Source: Cellvibrio sp. UBA7661 (GTDB taxonomy: Bacteria > Pseudomonadota > Gammaproteobacteria > Pseudomonadales > Cellvibrionaceae). Taken from it: DNA of 64,000 nt. Of this stretch, positions 17,704-26,409 are shown piece after piece. The notes beneath the pieces are model-generated. The model was given only the letters and a program-made list of their open reading frames with translations, was not told where the DNA came from and did no database searches. The stretch lies in NCBI GenBank assembly GCA_002483365.1, contig DLHT01000010.1:1-64000 (forward strand), written 5' to 3'. Made by a program: the position numbers and the translations under genes. Each line of letters opens with the position of its first letter. Position 1 is the first letter of the stretch.

Positions 17704-18297
17704 CTAAAATTGGACTTTTGGAGCAGCCTGGATTTCTGCGCTATCGGCAAATACCAACAAGCTTGCATCATCGATGTGACCAAAGCTTTTTGCAAAAATG
17801 ACAGGTGGAAAACTTTGTTTGTAGGTGTTGTAAGTTGTAACAGCATCATTAAACGCTTGACGTGCAAATGCGACTTTATTTTCTGTGCTGGTTAATTCTT
17901 CTGATACTTGCATCATATTTTGCGAGGCTTTCAAGTCTGGATAAGCCTCCATCACGACATTCAAGCGGCTCATTGCGCTAGTCAGTAAACCTTCTGCTCC
18001 AGCAAGTTCGGTCATTGCTGCAGCGCTGCCGGGATTTGCAGCAGCGGCTTGCAAACCGGTCATCGCCTGATTGCGTGCATTGATTACGGCTTCCAGCGTT
18101 TCGCGTTCGTGTTTGATATAGCCCTTGGCGGTTTCAACCAGATTGGGAATCAGGTCATAGCGGCGTTTCAGTTGCACTTCAATTTGCGAAAATGCGTTTT
18201 GATAGCGATTTTTAAGAGCAACCAGCTGGTTGTAAATCCCGACTACGTAAAACACCAGTACGGCAGCAATCACAAGAATAATGACGGTAGAAATCAT
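17704..18297 (-). CDS. lemA: LemA family protein
   Basis: A 197-residue protein with one N-terminal membrane helix (residues 2-22) and a long helical bundle. YNQLVALKNRYQNAFSQIEVQLKRRYDLIPNLVETAKGY is the family hallmark, and ENKVAFARQAFNDAVTTYNTYKQSFP marks the C-terminal helix. LemA proteins are often encoded next to M48 proteases, as here; their biochemical role is unsettled. Confidence 0.92.
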   Translation of the reverse strand: MISTVIILVIAAVLVFYVVGIYNQLVALKNRYQNAFSQIEVQLKRRYDLIPNLVETAKGYIKHERETLEAVINARNQAMTGLQAAAANPGSAAAMTELAGAEGLLTSAMSRLNVVMEAYPDLKASQNMMQVSEELTSTENKVAFARQAFNDAVTTYNTYKQSFPPVIFAKSFGHIDDASLLVFADSAEIQAAPKVQF

Positions 18298-18389
18298 GAG
18301 AGGTTTCCTTTGCGGGTATGGAGCAGTCAGCGTTGGTTATCTGTTTTGCATGATACTAGCAGGATGAATGCAGATTACCAGTGGCACCC

Positions 18390-18983
18390 TTAATCGACAT
18401 ACTCGAATACTTTGACTACCTGAACGACGCCGCGAGTATTTTTCGCTACGTCAGTGATGCGTTCTGCTTCATAGCGAGATACTAACCCCATTAAATAAAC
18501 AGTTTTTGCTTCAGTAATAATGCGCACCCGACGGCTTTGGATGCTGCTGGCAATCAGTTTGGTTTTGATTTTGGTGGTAATCCAACTGTCTTTGCTTTTC
18601 GCTTGGAGATCGCTATTTGCGGCGACCGATAGTTCATTGTGCACTTGGCGTACCGGATTGATTTTCCCCAGAATTTCGCCCGCCTGCTGTTTTAATTGCT
18701 CACTGGGGACTTGTCCGCTGAGCAGCACTATGCCGTTAAAACTATCGATATTGATGTTGGCTTCTTTCAGTGCATCTCCACCTTTATCGAGGTTGACACG
18801 TGCCACTGTTTCTATCTGCTGATCATTAATTTTAGTGCCGAGAGTACGTTTATTGTTATTGATTTGGATGGGCTCGCTTGTGGTAACACCAATAATTTTG
18901 GCGCAACCTGCCAGAGTTATTGCAATGACAAATAACACAAACACATAAGTGAGTTGGTGAAACGTCTGGCGGAAGTGGCGCAT
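18390..18983 (-). CDS. dolP: Dual BON-domain outer-membrane lipoprotein DolP (YraP)
   Basis: A 197-residue lipoprotein. The lipobox LAGC puts the lipidated cysteine at residue 27. Two BON domains follow at about 48-120 and 128-196 (NINIDSFNGIVLLSGQV and VRIITEAKTVYLMGLVSRYEAERITDVAKNTRGVVQV). DolP protects outer-membrane integrity and binds anionic lipid at the division site. The start codon abuts the diaA stop, and the order lpoA-yraN-diaA-dolP matches E. coli. Confidence 0.93.
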   Translation of the reverse strand: MRHFRQTFHQLTYVFVLFVIAITLAGCAKIIGVTTSEPIQINNNKRTLGTKINDQQIETVARVNLDKGGDALKEANINIDSFNGIVLLSGQVPSEQLKQQAGEILGKINPVRQVHNELSVAANSDLQAKSKDSWITTKIKTKLIASSIQSRRVRIITEAKTVYLMGLVSRYEAERITDVAKNTRGVVQVVKVFEYVD

Positions 18984-19568
18984 CTAGAATCCTCCAAATA
19001 ATTGCTGATCGATAAGATCACACAGACAAAACAAACTGAGTAAATGCACTTCGTGGATACGGGGTTTGGCCACTGACGGAATGCGAAGTTCCATATCCCG
19101 CTGGTCAAGCAGTGCCGCTACATCACCGCCATCACCTGCGGTAAAGGCAATAACATGCATATCTTTATCGTGAGCAGCACTAATCGCCTGCAGTAAATTT
19201 GAAGATTTACCTGTGCTGGTCAACAGCAACAGAATATCCCCGGGTTGACCAAGTGCGCGTATTTGTTTTGCGTAGATATCATTAAAACTGTAATCGCTAC
19301 CAATGGCCGATTGGGTGGTGAAATCGGCACCCAAGTGGAGTGCCGGCAAACTGGGGCGCTCTTGTTCAAAATGATTGACGAGGCAGGCGGTAAAAATTTG
19401 CGCTTGTGCAGAGCTGATACCATTGCCGCAGGTAAGTATTTTCTTTTCGCTCAGCAATGCGTGAACTATCAGCTCGCTGGCTTGTGCAATGAGTGGGGCC
19501 AGCTCTTCTCCTGCTTGCATTTTAGCTTCAATACTTTCGTGAAACAGGGTGATGACGCGTTGTTCCAT
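18984..19568 (-). CDS. diaA: SIS-domain DnaA initiator-associating protein / phosphoheptose isomerase family
   Basis: A 194-residue SIS-fold protein of the GmhA/DiaA family. The fold is shown by ILTCGNGISSAQAQIFTACLVN, GDILLLLTSTGKSSNLLQAI and VIAFTAGDGGDVAAL. In the position between yraN and dolP E. coli has diaA, which binds DnaA and tunes replication initiation. GmhA converts sedoheptulose 7-phosphate for LPS heptose; the two cannot be separated from sequence alone, but the context favours DiaA. Confidence 0.85.
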   Translation of the reverse strand: MEQRVITLFHESIEAKMQAGEELAPLIAQASELIVHALLSEKKILTCGNGISSAQAQIFTACLVNHFEQERPSLPALHLGADFTTQSAIGSDYSFNDIYAKQIRALGQPGDILLLLTSTGKSSNLLQAISAAHDKDMHVIAFTAGDGGDVAALLDQRDMELRIPSVAKPRIHEVHLLSLFCLCDLIDQQLFGGF

Positions 19569-19617
19569 AGCAAATTAACTTCTGTGTATAGAAAGATAAA
19601 CGAGTTGCCAATGAATT

Positions 19618-20028
19618 TTATGCACCAAAGGCATTTTGAATCCATTGGATGGGTGGGGCAGTGCCGGTTTGGTCTAATGCTATCACATCAAAGCGACAGG
19701 CGACCTTATCGTAAAGCCGCTGCTCCTGTAAAAAACGCATGGCTGTTTTTATAATTTTTTGCTGCTTGCGGTAATCGACAGTCTCAATGGCGGGTGCAAA
19801 ACGCTTGTTGGTGCGTAAGCGTACTTCAACAAATACCCAGGTTGTACCCCGGGTATTTTTGTGCAACATAATCAGATCTATTTCGCCCAGTTTGCAGCGG
19901 TAATTTTTCATCCGTGTGATTAAGCCCTGCTGGTGCAAAAACGCTTCTGCTTGCGTTTCAGCTTGTACTCCCAGTGTGAGGTGAGTGGGGCTATCACTGG
20001 GGGTGGCATCCTTGTCTCGGTTACACAT
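19618..20028 (-). CDS. yraN: YraN family (UPF0102) nuclease-fold protein
   Basis: A 136-residue protein with the endonuclease-like core of the UPF0102 family: ETQAEAFLHQQGLITRMKNYRC, then GEIDLIMLHK and FVEVRLR. The Glu, Asp and Glu-Val-Arg pattern matches the D-ExK-like active site of the Holliday-junction-resolvase-like fold, with Arg in place of Lys. No function is established. It is co-directional with lpoA and diaA. Confidence 0.88.
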   Translation of the reverse strand: MCNRDKDATPSDSPTHLTLGVQAETQAEAFLHQQGLITRMKNYRCKLGEIDLIMLHKNTRGTTWVFVEVRLRTNKRFAPAIETVDYRKQQKIIKTAMRFLQEQRLYDKVACRFDVIALDQTGTAPPIQWIQNAFGA

Positions 20029-20089
20029 TCTTATTCCTTGATTTAGCGTATTTTTAAAATCGATGAGCCTTTTTTAAAATTGATGGAGC

Positions 20090-21979
20090 TTAGTAAGCCA
20101 ATTCGTTTTCGTTGATGACCATAGGTAAGGGTTGCGCTTCGCCATTGCGGAATCTTACCCATATTTGTTCACGCTCGATGCGTCCATCAACCAACATATG
20201 CAGCGCTCCGGTCGCGCCATAAATGCGCATATTGGGAACTTGCTCCAGTTGCGGTAAGCGTGCATAGAGGCGAAATGCATCGGCACCCAACGCGTGCAAA
20301 CGGCCGTAAACAGCAGCGGATTTGGTGTGTTGTGCAACTGCTTGTTTTTCGCTACTGGTGGTATCGAACAACCAGGGCATAGTATTAAAACGCACGCCGT
20401 TTAAATCGCGATCTGCTTTGGGATTCGGCTGTCCGGAATACACTTGACTGGTGGCGTATACGGGAATATTGCCTGCATAGTGAAATGCAAATGTGGGTTT
20501 GATCTGACGCGCTTGTGCGGGGTCAGCGATTAAAAAAATCATATCGACATCACCGCGGCTGCGCGGTGATGATTGCAGTTGCACACCCAGCAATTGTTGC
20601 AATTCACGCGTGCGGATTTGGCTTTGTTCAATAAGCATTGCATCTTTTACCAGCCCGGAATAATTCGCGCCGGTCTGGAACTGTGTGCGATTAACAACAA
20701 TGCCGCCGAGTTTTTCCCACTCGTCCGTGAAGGCGCGCGCACTGCGCTCACTCCATTCTTGCGTAGGGATAATAATCATTGCCTGACGATGCCCTTCCAA
20801 AAATGCTTGCCGTGCAACTTGTCGCGCTTCGTCTTCTACTGCCAATCCAAATTGATAGAAACCTTTCAATGGTTGTGCAGGTGGTGCATCCGGATAATTC
20901 AGCGAGAGCATTGGTACTTGAAGTGACGGCATTAAACTCAATTCAGTCACTTTTTCTTTATCGATGGGGCCAATCACTAAATCAGCGCCCTCATCAACCG
21001 CTTGTTGATAGGCAGCAAGTGCGTCGACGCTGCTATCGTACTGACGCACCTCCGGCGTATAACGGCCGTTACTTAATGCTTGGTAATACGCGGCAAAAAA
21101 ACCATCGCGCACAGCTTCGCCTGCTTCGGCAAGCTTGCCTTGCATAGGTAATAACAGTGCGATTTGTTTGGGTTGTTGGTCGATCAAACTTTGCAGCAAG
21201 CGCAAATCACTGGGCAAGTTATCGTGCGCAGGATGGCCGCGCCATTCACGCAACCAGTTTTGCAATTGCTCACGCTGCTGCTGCAAATCAATTTGGTTAT
21301 TTTTATTGATTGCCGCGAGGCTATACCAACCGCGCGCTGCTTGTCCGTGTTCGTTCTGGCTCAGTTGTTGTAATTCAGCAAAGGGAATGCTCATTAAATT
21401 TTGCCAGAGTGCATCCTGGTTTTTTTGTTGCTGCGTTTTATTGTCGATGAGCCCGGCTAATTGAATCCGCTCGTTTACGCTTTCTTGCGCTTCACCTAAA
21501 AGCGCAAATACTTGCGCACGTTTTTCGCGTAATGACACCTCCATGAAGGGTTCCATGTTTTGCCATTGTTGTTCCAGCCGTGGCTTGGTTAGAATGCCGT
21601 GCGCTAAAAAGTTGGAGCCTTCATGCAGTGCAATCGCACTCAATAAATCGGTGTGTTTAATGTAGGCTTGGTCAGCAAGGATGTCGGTATCCATATCAAC
21701 CAGCAAGTCGCGCGCGCGGTTAACTTTTTGGTTTGTGATGTACACTTGCGCCGCTTGCAATACCAGGCTTTCACGTTCAGGTGAGGGCGCTTGATTTGCC
21801 ATCTCTAAGAGCTTACTTGCACTAATAGCTTCAGGTTGGGTTTTGACCGGAGCTTGTTTGGGTTTGCCTGGCTGGTGTGGGTTACTGCCGCAGGCAGACA
21901 AGCTTAGCGCCAGTGAAACAGCCGTCAGGGTGATAAGGGAATGATTTGATAAAGTGCGCAATAGTGGCCGTATCGGCAT
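20090..21979 (-). CDS. lpoA: Penicillin-binding protein activator LpoA
   Basis: A 629-residue outer-membrane lipoprotein that activates the peptidoglycan synthase PBP1A from outside the sacculus. The signal peptide ends with the lipobox LSAC near residue 30. The N-terminal half (about 40-260) is a helical TPR-like domain. The C-terminal half has the periplasmic-binding-protein-like fold (KQIALLLPMQGKLAEAGEAVRDGFFAAYYQ, VIGPIDKEKVTELS). Length matches the family. It diverges from rsmI, 84 bp away, the arrangement found in many gammaproteobacteria. Confidence 0.93.
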   Translation of the reverse strand: MPIRPLLRTLSNHSLITLTAVSLALSLSACGSNPHQPGKPKQAPVKTQPEAISASKLLEMANQAPSPERESLVLQAAQVYITNQKVNRARDLLVDMDTDILADQAYIKHTDLLSAIALHEGSNFLAHGILTKPRLEQQWQNMEPFMEVSLREKRAQVFALLGEAQESVNERIQLAGLIDNKTQQQKNQDALWQNLMSIPFAELQQLSQNEHGQAARGWYSLAAINKNNQIDLQQQREQLQNWLREWRGHPAHDNLPSDLRLLQSLIDQQPKQIALLLPMQGKLAEAGEAVRDGFFAAYYQALSNGRYTPEVRQYDSSVDALAAYQQAVDEGADLVIGPIDKEKVTELSLMPSLQVPMLSLNYPDAPPAQPLKGFYQFGLAVEDEARQVARQAFLEGHRQAMIIIPTQEWSERSARAFTDEWEKLGGIVVNRTQFQTGANYSGLVKDAMLIEQSQIRTRELQQLLGVQLQSSPRSRGDVDMIFLIADPAQARQIKPTFAFHYAGNIPVYATSQVYSGQPNPKADRDLNGVRFNTMPWLFDTTSSEKQAVAQHTKSAAVYGRLHALGADAFRLYARLPQLEQVPNMRIYGATGALHMLVDGRIEREQIWVRFRNGEAQPLPMVINENELAY

Positions 21980-22063
21980 GAAAACCTCGGTAAAAACCTG
22001 CGTAAATGTGTAATGTCCCGGCCGATATTGCTGGCCTCAACCTGATCTTTTCCGGAGCCTCTT

Positions 22064-22921
22064 ATGACAACTGCAGCCTCACATTCAGGCATTCTTTATG
22101 TCGTGGCGACCCCGATTGGTAACTTGGGCGATATGGTACCGCGAGCGGTAGAAACTCTACAAACGGTCGCATTAATTGCCGCTGAAGATACGCGACACAG
22201 TTCCCGTCTATTATCCCATTTCGATATCAAAACTCCCTGTATCGCCTATCACGATCACAGCGATGAATCGCGGGTGGAGCAACTGGTAAAACGCCTGCTT
22301 GCGGGGGAGTCAATCGCATTAATTTCTGATGCAGGTACACCGCTGGTGTCTGACCCTGGTTATCGGTTGGTGCGCAGTGCGCGTCAGGCCGGTGTTCAGG
22401 TTGTCCCTATTCCTGGTGCTTGCGCCATGATTGCGGCGCTCAGTGCAGCGGGTTTGCCCTCTGACCGTTTCGCTTTCGAGGGATTTTTGCCCGCCAAACA
22501 GGTTGCCCGCTGTGCCCAGCTACAGTCGCTTGCGGCTGATCCACGCACCCTGATTTTTTACGAAGCGCCGCACCGGATTCTGGAGACATTGCAGGATATG
22601 ACGCAGGTGTTTGGCCCCGAGCGGGAGGTCGTTATTGCCCGTGAAATCAGTAAGACCTTTGAAACCATAAAGGGCGATCAAGTCGGTGCACTGGCAGCCT
22701 GGGTGGAAAGTGATAGCAACCAGCAGCGCGGTGAAATTGTGCTGTTGGTACACGGTGCGCCCAAGATCGACAGCGGTGCCATTACCCCGGAGCAAATTCA
22801 CATTATGACCGTGTTGCTGGATGAGTTGCCGGTCAAACAGGCGGCGGCTATAGGGGCGAAGCTGACCGGTTTAAAAAAGAACTTTCTCTATGATTGGGCT
22901 TTGCAGCAGGGCGATAAGTAG
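22064..22921 (+). CDS. rsmI: 16S rRNA (cytidine1402-2'-O)-methyltransferase RsmI
   Basis: A 285-residue SAM-dependent methyltransferase of the tetrapyrrole methylase fold. It 2'-O-methylates C1402 of 16S rRNA in the decoding centre, together with RsmH, which is encoded in the dcw operon downstream. Signature segments are LYVVATPIGNLGDMVPRA (near the start), AEDTRHSSRLL and LISDAGTPLVSDPGYRLV, and the PIPGACAMIAALSAAGLP segment. Start ATG is preceded by CCGGAG. Confidence 0.96.
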   Translation: MTTAASHSGILYVVATPIGNLGDMVPRAVETLQTVALIAAEDTRHSSRLLSHFDIKTPCIAYHDHSDESRVEQLVKRLLAGESIALISDAGTPLVSDPGYRLVRSARQAGVQVVPIPGACAMIAALSAAGLPSDRFAFEGFLPAKQVARCAQLQSLAADPRTLIFYEAPHRILETLQDMTQVFGPEREVVIAREISKTFETIKGDQVGALAAWVESDSNQQRGEIVLLVHGAPKIDSGAITPEQIHIMTVLLDELPVKQAAAIGAKLTGLKKNFLYDWALQQGDK

Positions 22922-22970
22922 CGCTTTATGTTTTTTTGCATGGCAATGTGACGAGAAGTTAGGTGCAAAT

Positions 22971-23000
22971 TTGATGTAAATTATTCTTATTTGGTATAGT
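22971..23000 (+). promoter_or_regulatory. Promoter of the TonB-dependent receptor with possible Fur box
   Basis: TTGATG at 22971-22976 and TATAGT at 22995-23000 are spaced by 18 bp and make a good sigma70 promoter. The 19 bp at 22973-22991 match the Fur consensus at about 11 of 19 positions by hand, between the two elements. That would fit iron-repressed receptor expression, but the match is weak. Confidence 0.45.
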
Positions 23001-23098
23001 GGCGCATCTGAAAGTTTTTTGCGTGTGCATCTGATTGACATAATCAATCCTGTGCCGTGCTGGTAGAAGACACATCACTGTAACTGAAGGAATCTCCA

Positions 23099-25219
23099 AT
23101 GCATCACTCTCTCCGCTCTGGCGCTATTGCCAGTCATTTTTTACCTGCCTCCTTGAACCCTTTGGCTGTCGGCATCGCATTGGTATTTGCCGGTAGCTTG
23201 ATCGCCGCCCCCGCGCTTGCCCAGACCGAACCTAAAACGTTGCCCAAAGTAGTTGTTGTGGGCACGGAAGATGGCGATATCGAGCGCCAGCCGGGAGCGG
23301 TGGCGATTGTGACCGAAGAAGAGCTGCAAATTCGCCAACCTCGCTCCACTGAAGAAGCGCTTAGAGCTGTTCCAGGTGTGGTGATCAAGCCGGAAGAGGA
23401 AAGTGCGATTGTGGTCAATATTGGCATTCGCGGCTTGAGTTCAGCGGATTACAAAACCCTGATCCTCGAAGATGGCGTGCCCATCGCACCGGGCTTGTTC
23501 GTCGGTAATGGCCGCTACTACAACCCTCGCATCCAGCGTATGGAGAGCATCGAAGTGCTCAAGGGCGCTGCTTCTTTGCGCTACGGCCCCAGCACGATTG
23601 GCGGCGTCATCAACTACATCACCAAACAACCGGAAGATGGCGTACAAGTCGAGGCGCGCGCCGGTTCGTTTAATAGCCGTGAAGCGACCTTGGAAGTGGG
23701 CGGCTCAACCCCATCGCAAGAGGCGCAATTCGGTGCCTTCATCACTCATGCAAGCAGCGATGGTTTTATGGACAAAGGTTATGACATGACCGATGTGATG
23801 ATCAAAACCGGTTTGGCGCTGGGTGATAACCAATGGCTGAGTGTGAAGTTCAGCGATTACGACAGTGAAGCCAATATTTCGTATCGCGGCCTTTTCCTGC
23901 AGGAATACAAAGACGGTGCAGACTATAACCCTGCGCCGGATGATTACTTCATCAGTGGCCGTCGCGCGCTGGACATCAGCCACGAGTGGGACATCAATGC
24001 GACTGCCAAGCTCAGCACCCTGGTCTTTGGCAGTGAAACCTATCGCGATTACTGGCGTTACAACACCAACAATGCGGCATCTACCGCTGCTGGCCAATGG
24101 GTCTATTTGGATACCCTGAATGGCAATAACCGCAGTTTTGATCGTTTTGGTGTGGACAGCCGCCTGAAGCTGCAACATCAGTTGTTCGGTATCGCTAACG
24201 AAGCAGAAATTGGCGTGCGCGTGATGAGTGAATCCATGGACGATGTGACTATCGCCGCCACCCGTGCGACACCGCGCACCGGAACCATCAACAAAGACAC
24301 GGTCGAGTCTGCGGACAGCCTTGCGCTCTACTTGCAAAACCGCTTTGTGGTGACGGATCGCTTGGCCGTGACGGCTGGTTTGCGTACCGAAAGCTACGAG
24401 CAGTCCAGCAAAAACAAACGCGTTGCCACTAACAACGAAGCCGACAGTTCAAATACCGAGGTGCTGCCGGGCATTGGTGCTACCTACCAAATCAACACGG
24501 GTTTGCAGGCGTTTGCCAGTGTGTACAAAGCCTTCTCGCCTGCATTGAATGGCGATGCACTGAATGGATTGCAGGACCAAAAGTTGGATGCAGAGCGCTC
24601 TATTAACATCGAGACCGGTGTGCGTGGCGCTGCGGATAAGCTGAGCTATGAGTTGACCTTCTTCCGCATGGATTTTGATAACCAGATTATCCCTGCCAAC
24701 TCCAACAGCCAATTCCAGCGCACCAATGGTGGTGAAACCTTGCATCAGGGTCTGGAAGCAGCATTGGCGTGGGAGTTGGGTGGCGGTTTTACCGTGAAAT
24801 CCAGTGCGACTTATATTCCGGATGCTGAGTTTGTTGGCGCGCGTCGCGATGCCAATGGCAACATCACCACGCCGGATGGCAATCGCGTGACTTATGTGCC
24901 TGAGTGGGTAACCAACCTGAGCCTTGAGTACAAAGCCGGAAAGCTGCGCACAGCGCTGGCGTTGCATCACACCGGCGAGCAGTACACTGATGTGCTCAAC
25001 ACCAAGCCGATTACCGAAATTACATCCGGCTTCTTTACCGGCCAGATTGATAGCTACACCTTGTTGGATCTGAACGCGATTTATGAGCTAAGTAAAGATG
25101 TAAGCTTCAGCGCCAGCGCCAAGAACCTGACTGACGAACGCTATATCGCCAGCTTGCGCCAAGGTATCTATGTGGGTACCGAACGCAGCCTGGATGTGGG
25201 TGTTAAGTTCAAGTTCTAA
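23099..25219 (+). CDS. TonB-dependent outer-membrane receptor (FecA-like siderophore type)
   Basis: A 706-residue receptor. The signal peptide ends near APALAQ (about residue 41). The plug domain (about 50-165) has the TonB-box-like start PKVVVVGTEDG, the IRGLSSADYKTLILEDGVPI segment and VLKGAASLRYGPSTIGGVINYITK. The rest is a 22-stranded barrel ending with the typical terminal Phe (VGVKFKF). The short VVVVG box and overall plan resemble FecA and related ferric-siderophore or citrate receptors. The substrate cannot be decided. A strong terminator follows, so the gene is a single unit. Confidence 0.88.
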   Translation: MHHSLRSGAIASHFLPASLNPLAVGIALVFAGSLIAAPALAQTEPKTLPKVVVVGTEDGDIERQPGAVAIVTEEELQIRQPRSTEEALRAVPGVVIKPEEESAIVVNIGIRGLSSADYKTLILEDGVPIAPGLFVGNGRYYNPRIQRMESIEVLKGAASLRYGPSTIGGVINYITKQPEDGVQVEARAGSFNSREATLEVGGSTPSQEAQFGAFITHASSDGFMDKGYDMTDVMIKTGLALGDNQWLSVKFSDYDSEANISYRGLFLQEYKDGADYNPAPDDYFISGRRALDISHEWDINATAKLSTLVFGSETYRDYWRYNTNNAASTAAGQWVYLDTLNGNNRSFDRFGVDSRLKLQHQLFGIANEAEIGVRVMSESMDDVTIAATRATPRTGTINKDTVESADSLALYLQNRFVVTDRLAVTAGLRTESYEQSSKNKRVATNNEADSSNTEVLPGIGATYQINTGLQAFASVYKAFSPALNGDALNGLQDQKLDAERSINIETGVRGAADKLSYELTFFRMDFDNQIIPANSNSQFQRTNGGETLHQGLEAALAWELGGGFTVKSSATYIPDAEFVGARRDANGNITTPDGNRVTYVPEWVTNLSLEYKAGKLRTALALHHTGEQYTDVLNTKPITEITSGFFTGQIDSYTLLDLNAIYELSKDVSFSASAKNLTDERYIASLRQGIYVGTERSLDVGVKFKF

Positions 25220-25246
25220 CGTTCGCTATCAGGCGTTTGCAAGCTA

Positions 25247-25278
25247 ACAATCCCGCCAGTGTGCGGGATTGTTTTTTT
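25247..25278. terminator. Rho-independent terminator after the TonB-dependent receptor
   Basis: Stem ACAATCCCGC / GCGGGATTGT with a 6-base loop followed by seven T. It lies 28 bp after the receptor stop. Confidence 0.9.
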
Positions 25279-25342
25279 AGGGCGATTGTTTTTTTAAGTG
25301 CGATTGTTTTTAGGGAGTGGCGGAGTTGTAGCGAGCTAATGG

Positions 25343-26266
25343 TTAGCGTGATTTAAGCGCGATAATCAGGCCGGATGCCGCTACGACTGCCATACCTAAC
25401 AGGCTCATGCTGTCCGGAACTGTGCCAAAAACCAACCACCCTAATAAACCTGCCCAGATCAACTGCAAGTAAGTGGTCGGTGCCAGCATAGATGCCGGAG
25501 CGTGGCGGTAGGCAAGTGTGAACAGGTAGTGCCCAAGCCCGCCGCTGATCCCCATGCTTAGCAGCAATATGACTTCAAGCTTGCTGGGGGCATCGTTTTC
25601 CCAGAACCAGGGTAAGGCAATGCCGAAGGCAATCGACCCCACCAGAGCGGTATAAAACAGCAATGTAATCGCTTTTTCGGTGCTGGCTAACAAGCGCGAC
25701 AAAAGTTGATAAGTCGCATTGGCGGCAGCGGCTCCCAACGCAAATAAGATGCCGATCGTATCCAATCCGCCACCGGGGCGCGCGATCAGCAATACCCCCA
25801 TAAAACCGGTGATGATCGCCGCCCAACCCCAGCCGCCAATTTTTTCATTGAGCATTGAACCGGCAAGCAAAGCTACTAGCGTTGGTGCGAGAAAATTAAT
25901 GGCTGTGGTTTCGGCGAGTGGCATCCGGCTCAACGCCATTCCCATGCAGAGCGATGCAATGGTGAGCACCAACCCGCGTGCAATCACAAGGCCGGTGCGC
26001 TGTGTATGGATCAACTGGGTGGAATGGCGCGGCGCGAGAATGATGAGCATCAACACAAAATGGACGATATAGCGCATCGCCACTACAAAAGGCACATTGT
26101 AGTGGGTGGTCAGGTATTTGGTGGTGCTGTCCATACAGGCGAACAAAAACAGGCCGGCGGCGGCGAGCAGGAATCCTTTGAGAGCATTGTGCTGCAGGGG
26201 AGTGATGGTATGCGGGGTGCTCAGAGGTGATGCTGGTTGCCCGGAAGGGGAATCGCTCATTGCCAT
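25343..26266 (-). CDS. EamA/DMT superfamily transporter
   Basis: A 307-residue inner-membrane protein with ten hydrophobic helices in two EamA repeats. The first repeat contains AETTAINFLAPTLVALLAGSMLNEKIGGWGWAAI and the second contains MLAPTTYLQLIWAGLLGWLVFG. Such transporters export metabolites such as amino acids or purines. Substrate is unknown. It lies between two receptor genes but its function need not be linked to them. Confidence 0.85.
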   Translation of the reverse strand: MAMSDSPSGQPASPLSTPHTITPLQHNALKGFLLAAAGLFLFACMDSTTKYLTTHYNVPFVVAMRYIVHFVLMLIILAPRHSTQLIHTQRTGLVIARGLVLTIASLCMGMALSRMPLAETTAINFLAPTLVALLAGSMLNEKIGGWGWAAIITGFMGVLLIARPGGGLDTIGILFALGAAAANATYQLLSRLLASTEKAITLLFYTALVGSIAFGIALPWFWENDAPSKLEVILLLSMGISGGLGHYLFTLAYRHAPASMLAPTTYLQLIWAGLLGWLVFGTVPDSMSLLGMAVVAASGLIIALKSR

Positions 26267-26362
26267 TAATCCGATAGGTAAAGCCTAAAATAAGTCATAT
26301 TAATGGTAGCAGGAATGTGCGTTTTCGGCACAAATAAGTCTGACAAATGGAGCGGCGCAATT

Positions 26363-26387
26363 AAAAAAGGCATCCAGAGGATGCCTT
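26363..26387 (-). terminator. Rho-independent terminator of the minus-strand receptor gene
   Basis: Read on the minus strand, AAGGCATCC-TCT-GGATGCCTT is followed by a T-run. It lies 23 bp beyond the receptor stop codon. Confidence 0.88.
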
Positions 26388-26409
26388 CAGGGTGAATAAC
26401 GGGCGTTGC